The position numbers and the translations under genes are program-made. From positions 356,021 through 420,020 of the forward strand of contig CAWBKD010000026.1 in the NCBI GenBank assembly GCA_963789225.1: a DNA stretch of 64,000 bases, given 5' to 3'. The notes beneath the pieces are model-generated. The model saw nothing but the letters and a program-made list of their open reading frames with translations. It was not told where the DNA came from and searched no databases. Positions 58,386-64,000 of this stretch are shown one piece after another; the first letter of the stretch is position 1, and each line of letters begins with the position of its first letter. Source of the DNA: Palsa-504 sp963789225. Its GTDB lineage: Bacteria; Actinomycetota; Actinomycetes; Streptosporangiales; Streptosporangiaceae.

Positions 58386-59834
58386 TCAGAAACTCTGGCG
58401 GTCGGCACGACGGAAAGTTTTCCACAATTCCACAGGCAGAGATGAACGTTTCCTGAGAATGACGGGAAACGGCCAAGATCGGCGGGCGGCTCCTGGGTTA
58501 AATCGGGCAGCATCAAGTTGTTTAATACAAACTAACTTCTGTGCTTGGTCGTTTGCGCCCGCGGCCGTGCGCGCCTGCGTGCGGCTTGCCAGCAGGTATT
58601 TCATGCCCTGCATGGCGAGGAAGGCAGCGGCGACGGCGATCAGGATGGGCGCGGTCTGCGGCGCCCCGACCCGGGTCATCAGCGCGGTCAGCAGCACCAT
58701 GGCGAACGGCGCGGCCGCGAGCGTCCCCAGGACGGCGGGGAGCAGGCAGGTGAACGCCAGTCCCAGCGGAACGCCCGGGATGGCCTGGTGGACGATGACC
58801 CCGGCGGTACCGCCCAGGAACAGCGCCGGGAAGAGGGGCCCGCCCACGAATCCGCTGCCCTGGCTGACCGCGTAGGTGAGCATCTTGGCGATCAGGACAG
58901 CGACGAGCAGGCCCAGGCCCAGGGTGGTCCCGGCACCGTCCAGCACGGAATGGAGCTGATCGTCGCCCGAGAACATCGTCAGCGGCAGTGCCACGCCGAC
59001 GACCCCGAACACCACGCCGCCCAGCGCTGATTTCGCGATGGCCGGGACGTTCAGCCGGCGGAACAGCCACGACGCCAGCACGAGGAACCCGGTCGACAGC
59101 GTCGTCACCAGGGCCGCGAACAGGCCAAGAGGGATGGCAGCGAGCAGCTGCCAGTCCTCGAACGTGTACGGCGGCACCTGGTAGGCGCCCAGGAGCACGG
59201 TACCGGCGATTGCGAAGTAGATCCCGAACGAAACGCTCCCCGCCACGATGCTCGCGGCGAGGGCCTTGGAGAACCGCTGTCCGCCCGGATGGGCGACCTC
59301 CATGATCAGCAGCACCACGACCACCGGGCTGGAGAACACCCCGGCAAAGGTGCCGGCCACACCCGCCAGGGTGTTCACCTGGGAATCCTCTGTGCCGACC
59401 CCCCTCCGCCGGGAGATCCAGCTGCCGGCCCCGCCGCCCATGGTGCTCAGCACCTTCTCCGGGCCAACACTGGAGCCACCGATCAGCGACACAACCGAGG
59501 CGGCCACGGTTCCCGGCACCAATGCCAGGTCGACGTGCCCGGCATGCAGCTCGGCGAACACGCCGGGAATCTCCTCGGGCAGATGGGTGAGGCGCCGCAG
59601 CAGACCGACCACAGCGCCTGCCGCCGCCGTGACCGCCACCCACCACCAGTGCCCGCCGAACCAGCCTGGATGGGAATCGGTGTACCACTTGCCCCCGAAC
59701 TTGATCACTCCTATGAGGACCAGGCCGGCGAACGCGCCGAATACCCCGAGGGCGACCGCGTACCCGATGAGGACCCAGAACTCCCGCTTCTCGATGACCG
59801 GCGGAGCCGCGGCCGGCCCGGGCATGACCGTCAC
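58386..59834 (-). CDS. CLC-family chloride channel/transporter
   Basis: A 482-aa membrane protein: LIGGSSVGPEKVLSTMGGGA and GSGFVGGPLFPALFLGGTAG are the chloride-binding motifs; about 12 helices. The proton-glutamate position in the first motif reads GPE, typical. The last 60 residues (KLVCIKQLDAARFNPGAARR onward) come from lower-GC DNA and do not look like a CLC end, suggesting the original 3' end was replaced. GTG start overlaps the stop of a small upstream frame. Confidence 0.88.
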   Translation of the reverse strand: MTVMPGPAAAPPVIEKREFWVLIGYAVALGVFGAFAGLVLIGVIKFGGKWYTDSHPGWFGGHWWWVAVTAAAGAVVGLLRRLTHLPEEIPGVFAELHAGHVDLALVPGTVAASVVSLIGGSSVGPEKVLSTMGGGAGSWISRRRGVGTEDSQVNTLAGVAGTFAGVFSSPVVVVLLIMEVAHPGGQRFSKALAASIVAGSVSFGIYFAIAGTVLLGAYQVPPYTFEDWQLLAAIPLGLFAALVTTLSTGFLVLASWLFRRLNVPAIAKSALGGVVFGVVGVALPLTMFSGDDQLHSVLDGAGTTLGLGLLVAVLIAKMLTYAVSQGSGFVGGPLFPALFLGGTAGVIVHQAIPGVPLGLAFTCLLPAVLGTLAAAPFAMVLLTALMTRVGAPQTAPILIAVAAAFLAMQGMKYLLASRTQARTAAGANDQAQKLVCIKQLDAARFNPGAARRSWPFPVILRKRSSLPVELWKTFRRADRQSF

Positions 59835-60010
59835 GACGCGAACCTCGCCGAAGCGGAGCTGGAGTTGCCGCCGGGCAGGACGCCGGTGATGCAGGCGACT
59901 GCCCCGTGGTATCTGGCCTGGACTTTCCCCAGCTGAGGCCAGTTCTTCTCGACGTGGTTCAGCAGCCGCAGGATGACCGAGCCGCGGGTGGATTCCGGGA
60001 TAACGGGCAT
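59831..60010 (-). pseudogene. N-terminal piece of a small mobile-element-associated protein
   Basis: MPVIPESTRGSVILRLLNHV, EKNWPQLGKVQARYHGAVAC, ITGVLPGG then a Ser-rich end. The beginning resembles a small actinobacterial protein, often near transposases, that normally runs on to about 100 residues. Its TGA overlaps the CLC start as GTGA. Either truncated or a genuinely short gene. Confidence 0.4.
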
Positions 60011-60067
60011 GTGCCCCATTGTGCCGTCCGGCAGTATCGCGCTGGTGACCGCAAGGAGGAGAGGATC

Positions 60068-60202
60068 ATGATTGTGCCGCTGTCCGGGCCATGGGCCATG
60101 GTCCCCAGCCACCAGGCAGACCTCTGGTCAAGGACCGGCGCAAGGTGTGTCGTTATCGTTTGCACGGCGGGACATGGCTGCATTCGCATATTTGGTCGCT
60201 GA
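60068..60202 (+). CDS. Small ORF related to the 87-aa protein
   Basis: A 44-aa frame, MIVPLSGPWAMVPSHQADLW, RTGARCVVIVCTAGHGCIRI, with a strong AAGGAGGAGAGG ahead of the ATG. The core matches the protein at 57192-57455 and stops early. May be a truncated copy or a mini version. It lies just downstream of the Wadjet genes, convergent with jetD. Confidence 0.45.
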   Translation: MIVPLSGPWAMVPSHQADLWSRTGARCVVIVCTAGHGCIRIFGR

Positions 60203-60302
60203 CCTGGGAGGACTACGCTGGTTTCAGCTGGTACGACAAATCGGGGTTACGGTCCGGGAAGGTTAAATATCCATCTGTAAGTTGTCGGCACTGCAACGCA
60301 GG

Positions 60303-61520
60303 CTAGTCGTTCCTGCCGGGAAGTGTGCCTCGGGCCCCATCACGTGCGTGGAGTTCACTTACTCGGAAGGTTTGTTCCAGCCAGGCGAAGTTAACGCGCT
60401 CCTGCTCCAGGCGGACAGCGGGACCGAAGGCGCCAGTGGCGAGTGCGTGGTAGAGGTTCTGCTCGGCCGGGGTAAGCAGGTCCAGAGCGGCCCTGGTCGG
60501 GGTCGGCTCGGGCACCCATTGGGACCGGTGCGCGAGAAGGGTCTCGCGGTCCATGAGGATGGAGCGAGCGTGCGGGAAGCAGCGGCGCAGCCGGTTAAGG
60601 ATCGCGAAGCCATGAGTGTCCAGGTCGCCCCAGTAGGCCAGGTCCAGGCTGACCAGCCAGTCGAGCCTCTCCAGGACGTTGACCGCGTAGCCGCCGCCGA
60701 AGATCACGATCGCGTCCGGGACCAGCGGGAAGGCGAGGTAGGTGATCTCGTTCTCGACGATGTAGGCACGAGTGACGCCCGGCGGCGGGGCGGCGAGCTC
60801 GTCCGCACGGACGGTCAGCTCGGTGTAGGGGGCGCCGGCGACTGCGGTCCGCAGGCGCACGTAGTCCGGCTTGCGGCGGAACCCGTAGCGGCCCTCGAAG
60901 TCCGGGGCCGCCGCGTCGATCCTGGCCGGGTCGAGCTGGAGGTCGAGCAGCTCGGTCAGCACGCGCTTGTGCTCGTCGATGAACTTCGTGTCCACCCCGG
61001 GCACGTCCACCTGCCGGACGTACATGCCGCCTAGCTGGCGCTCGTCGACCCAGCGGATGGTCGCGAGCAGGTTTGTCCAGGAGGAGGCCAGGTCCAGGGC
61101 CTTGACCGGGTGCCGTTCAACCCAGCCGATTACGCGCGGGCATTCGGCTTTCGTCTGCTCGGCAATTTCCGTTAGCCCACGGACCTGCTGGCGCACCCCG
61201 AGAAATTCCCAGGCCTGATCGTAGCCGTCGAGCCAGGCACGGCACGGGATCTGGTTGGTGCCGATCAGCCGACCACCCACCTTCTTGCATTCCACCCGCA
61301 GTGGGCCGCGCGCGGCCCGATCCCACTCGGCAGCCCAGGTCTGGACATCGGCTAGCCGCTCGCCGATCTCGGCGGGGCCGGGGCCGCGCAGCGGAACGGA
61401 CAGCGGTTCCCAGCCGTGCCCGGCCAGGAAACTCGCGAGCAGGACGGGCCACTTCCTGCGCGCGGCCTCGCGCACGTCGGCTGGGCGGGTCCACGGCCTG
61501 CCCGCGTCAGGCCGTCCCAT
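60303..61520 (-). CDS. jetD: Wadjet protein JetD (topoisomerase VI-like nuclease subunit)
   Basis: A 405-aa protein: DUF3322 N-terminal region (residues 15-200: LLASFLAGHGWEPLSVPLRG, SSWTNLLATIRWVDERQLGG) and DUF2220 Toprim-like C-terminal region with Glu258 in VENEITYLAFP, the glycine turn IFGGGYAV and the metal motif WGDLDTHGFAILNRL (298-304). JetD cuts plasmid DNA that the JetABC complex has extruded. ATG one base after the jetC stop. Confidence 0.93.
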   Translation of the reverse strand: MGRPDAGRPWTRPADVREAARRKWPVLLASFLAGHGWEPLSVPLRGPGPAEIGERLADVQTWAAEWDRAARGPLRVECKKVGGRLIGTNQIPCRAWLDGYDQAWEFLGVRQQVRGLTEIAEQTKAECPRVIGWVERHPVKALDLASSWTNLLATIRWVDERQLGGMYVRQVDVPGVDTKFIDEHKRVLTELLDLQLDPARIDAAAPDFEGRYGFRRKPDYVRLRTAVAGAPYTELTVRADELAAPPPGVTRAYIVENEITYLAFPLVPDAIVIFGGGYAVNVLERLDWLVSLDLAYWGDLDTHGFAILNRLRRCFPHARSILMDRETLLAHRSQWVPEPTPTRAALDLLTPAEQNLYHALATGAFGPAVRLEQERVNFAWLEQTFRVSELHARDGARGTLPGRND

Positions 61521-61521
61521 G

Positions 61522-64000
61522 TCAGGCCACCGCCGCAGCGATCGACGCGCCGATGACATGCGCGAGCCGCTCGGCCCGGTATTCCTCGATCGTCAGCGTC
61601 CGCAGCCGGGAGTACCTCGACGTCGGGTTGTCGACGAAACCGACCGCCGATACGTGGGGCTCGATCACGTGGATCTTCTGCAGCGGGGTAACGATCAGGA
61701 GTTGCAGGCCGAGCCGCCCGAACAGCTCGAGCGCGAACCTGGTCGACTCGTCTGAGCCCCGGCCGAAGGCCTCGTCGATGACCGCGAACCGGAAGGTCCG
61801 CGACTTGGCGGCACCCCACTCGAGCTTGAACTGGTACGCGAGCGAGGCGGCGAGGATCGTGTATGCGAGCTTCTCTTTCTGCCCGCCGGACTTGCCGCCG
61901 GAGTCGGCGTACGTCTCGTATTCGCTGTCGTCCTCGCGGTACCGCTCGGAGGCGGTGAATGTGTACCAGTTCCGGACGTCGGTGACCAGCCGCGTCCACT
62001 TCTGGTCCGCCTCGCTCTGTCCCTCGCGACCCCTGAACCGCTCGATGATCAGCTTGACCTGCAGGAACTTCTGCTCCGAGTACTGGTCGTCGGCGGTGCC
62101 CGGTGACACGGCGTTGTCGGTGCACGTACGCAGGTCGGTGCGGAAGTCCCTGATCTCGATGCTGGGGGTCAGCTGGGGCTCGAGCCTGATGTACCGGCCC
62201 GGGTTATAGTCCACGCCCACCAGAGATGTGTTGATCGTGTCGATCCGCTCCCTGATCAAGTCGGACTGCCGGTTCAGCTGAGCCTGGAACTGGGCGATTT
62301 CCCTGATCGTGTTCTGGTTCAGGTACGTCTTGAACTGCTGCTGGAAACGGGGCAGGTCGTCACCGGCGAGCCGGTCATGCAGCTCACGGTAACCGTCGGC
62401 CGCCTCGACGGCACTGTCGAGCTCGCTGGTCTCGACCGGGTACTGGCCGCGGAAATTCACCATGGCTGAGACGATCTTGTTGCCCAGCCTCGTCCTGCGG
62501 TCACTGAGCCTGTCGGCGCGGGACACGAGTTCCTCCGCGGCGCTCGCCTCGGCCCGGTCACACGCGGCAGGCTGGCCTGGCGGTGCCTGACCGGCCTCGA
62601 CGAGCAGGCTCCGGATCGCGTCGAAGCCGGCCGTCGCCGCAATGCCGGCGGGCTCGGCGAGGACCGCTCGCGCGGCGGCTCGCCCCGCTTCCGCGTCGGA
62701 GTTGGACTGCTTGACGCGACCGAGCTCGCCGTCCAACTCCGACCGTCCGGCCTCCGCAACGCTGATCTGGTCCTTGACATCGCTGAGAGCCGTGTCCAGC
62801 CGGGCGAGCTCCGCGGAGGCCGCCTTCAGCTTCGCGTGCTCCTGGGTTAGGCCGGCAATCTGGTTAACGGCCGACTGGTAGTCGATCTCCCTGAAGTCAC
62901 GAGTCTGGTCCAGGCCGGCCAGCAACTGGCCACGGACTACGGCGGCCTTCGCGACGGCGTCATGTCCCGACCGGATCCGCTCGGCCTCGGCAAGCTGCCC
63001 GGCGAGCTCCGCGGCCCGATCGAGCAGGACGTTGATCTTCCTTTCGTTACTCCAGCCGAGCACGTACCGGCTGCGATCGTCGATGCGGAACCTGTCGTCC
63101 TTCTCGTGCCGCACGCCGCCTTTGATCTGCCCAGCCTTGGTGACCGCCCGGGTGGCCCTGCGGAACTCCGCCATCGTCTCGACACACTCGGCATCGGCCC
63201 GGCTGGCTAGCTCACGCTCCAGCCAGGGCGCGAACTCGGTGTCTTTCACCTCGAGCTTGGCGGCCAGCGTGGCGTGGCCGAACTCCGGCGGCGTTATCCG
63301 GGTGGCCGGGACCGGTACCCGGTAGTAGACCACGCGCTCTCGCAGGTGCTGCCCGTCGATCCAGTCGGACACCGCACGGTAGTGCCCGTCGGGGACGAGG
63401 ATGGACAGCGCGAAGGAGTGCAGCAGCCGCTCCGCCGCGCCTTCCCAGTCGGACTCCTCCGGCCGGACCGCGATCAGCTCGCCGGCGAACGGCAATGCGT
63501 CCTCCTGGAGTCGCAGCTCCCGGCAGAGCAGGGCACGCAGGTCCAGCTGGCGCTTGGGGATGTTGCTCTTTCGCTCGCGCAGGCTGCATAGCTCCGCGTT
63601 CACCTCGGCGGCCTGAGCGTCCAGGTGCTGCTTGTCGACCCGCGCGTCGGTGAGCTTGTTCTGTGCGTCCGCGAGCTCGGTGTCGACGGCGGCCATGGCC
63701 GCGGCGATCTGCTGGCGGCGGACGGCGAAGTGCTCCGCGGTCTCCACCGGGTCAAGGCTCGCCTGGCCAAGCAGTCCGGAGAAGCTCTGATAGCGGGCCC
63801 TGCGGGCATCTCGGGTTTGGCCGATCTCCTCGATCTGCCGCTCTATCTCCGTGAGACGGTTCCCGCCGTGCCCGGCGCGTTCGACGGTAAGGCTGGTCTC
63901 CCGCGCCCGCAGGCCGGCCAGCCGACCGTCAAGCTGCTTGCGCTGAGCAGACAGCCGGGTCCGTTCGGAATCGAGCTCGGTGAGCAGCCCGTCGAGAAGG
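61522..64000 (-). CDS. jetC: Wadjet protein JetC (SMC/MukB-like ATPase), partial
   Basis: The C-terminal 826 residues are in the window; the start and Walker A lie beyond the right edge. Long coiled coils (RQQIAAAMAAVDTELADAQN; SAQRKQLDGRLAGLRARETS), a middle hinge-like globular part near 63.2-63.5 kb (LLCRELRLQEDALPFAGELI), then a second coiled coil and the ATPase tail with signature GGKSGGQKEKLAYTILAASL and Walker B FAVIDEAFGRGSDESTRFAL. Loop-extruding motor of the anti-plasmid system; jetA and jetB should lie further right. Confidence 0.92.
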   Translation of the reverse strand, partial: LLDGLLTELDSERTRLSAQRKQLDGRLAGLRARETSLTVERAGHGGNRLTEIERQIEEIGQTRDARRARYQSFSGLLGQASLDPVETAEHFAVRRQQIAAAMAAVDTELADAQNKLTDARVDKQHLDAQAAEVNAELCSLRERKSNIPKRQLDLRALLCRELRLQEDALPFAGELIAVRPEESDWEGAAERLLHSFALSILVPDGHYRAVSDWIDGQHLRERVVYYRVPVPATRITPPEFGHATLAAKLEVKDTEFAPWLERELASRADAECVETMAEFRRATRAVTKAGQIKGGVRHEKDDRFRIDDRSRYVLGWSNERKINVLLDRAAELAGQLAEAERIRSGHDAVAKAAVVRGQLLAGLDQTRDFREIDYQSAVNQIAGLTQEHAKLKAASAELARLDTALSDVKDQISVAEAGRSELDGELGRVKQSNSDAEAGRAAARAVLAEPAGIAATAGFDAIRSLLVEAGQAPPGQPAACDRAEASAAEELVSRADRLSDRRTRLGNKIVSAMVNFRGQYPVETSELDSAVEAADGYRELHDRLAGDDLPRFQQQFKTYLNQNTIREIAQFQAQLNRQSDLIRERIDTINTSLVGVDYNPGRYIRLEPQLTPSIEIRDFRTDLRTCTDNAVSPGTADDQYSEQKFLQVKLIIERFRGREGQSEADQKWTRLVTDVRNWYTFTASERYREDDSEYETYADSGGKSGGQKEKLAYTILAASLAYQFKLEWGAAKSRTFRFAVIDEAFGRGSDESTRFALELFGRLGLQLLIVTPLQKIHVIEPHVSAVGFVDNPTSRYSRLRTLTIEEYRAERLAHVIGASIAAAVA

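Overview
The window is high-GC DNA of an actinobacterium. Supporting this are an Lsr2 nucleoid protein, a GSI-beta glutamine synthetase with an adenylylation tyrosine, adjacent lipB/lipA, an actinobacterial-style E2/Lpd pair, DUF4191, DUF5998 and DUF1707 proteins, many GTG/TTG starts, and several promoters whose predicted start site falls on or next to the start codon (leaderless). I cannot fix the genus. No rRNA, tRNA or CRISPR array was seen.

Left edge (1-1.9 kb): a lower-GC segment with a secreted NucA/NucB-type nuclease whose 3' end overlaps a second gene running off the window, followed by relics of a WXG100-like gene and an HNH-type gene. 1.9-4.3 kb: small regulators (TetR, ArsR) with visible promoters and operators, a VOC protein, a 24-bp minisatellite, and two broken genes. 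4.4-12 kb: glnA, an RDD protein, DUF4191, a PadR-regulated ABC exporter operon, and a wrecked second copy of such a locus.

12-25.5 kb is mostly housekeeping: lipB-lipA, an ECF41-type sigma factor operon with an epimerase and an intradiol dioxygenase (preceded by a deletion relic of a paralogous sigma factor), a TIGR01777 epimerase, the 2-oxoacid dehydrogenase E2, lpd, pepA and a GT-C glycosyltransferase ending in a 15-bp minisatellite.

25.5-31.4 kb looks devoted to iron: an Fbp-type ABC importer (fbpA-B-C order) with a DtxR/IdeR-like box upstream, then a divergent ChrB-like gene and an FTR1-like membrane protein. 31.4-43.5 kb is mixed: a peptidase S51, decayed genes, lsr2 with a clear terminator, an AidB-type acyl-CoA dehydrogenase, a DppB permease followed by an in-frame DppB/DppA fusion, cobS, and a DUF5998-phosphodiesterase pair. 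43.8-50.2 kb holds a MarR-GNAT fusion, an aldo/keto reductase, a Clp-N/HTH protein with a strong double operator, an anti-sigma-like ATPase, a stress protein and a permease. 50.3-54 kb is a three-gene molybdenum hydroxylase operon of the form II (AYRGAGR) CoxL type.

54-64 kb is a defence/toxin island. An XRE-ImmA/IrrE metalloprotease gene followed by a frameshifted PIN-domain gene diverges from a tightly coupled four-gene run: a GIY-YIG-like protein, an unknown 87-aa protein, an MNT nucleotidyltransferase and a HepT toxin (GTGA overlap, ATGA overlap, 2-nt gap). After a CLC chloride channel comes a Wadjet-type anti-plasmid system (JetD complete, JetC running off the right edge). A second small ORF related to the unknown 87-aa protein sits just downstream of jetD. 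The coupled four-gene run is the best candidate for an undescribed system.
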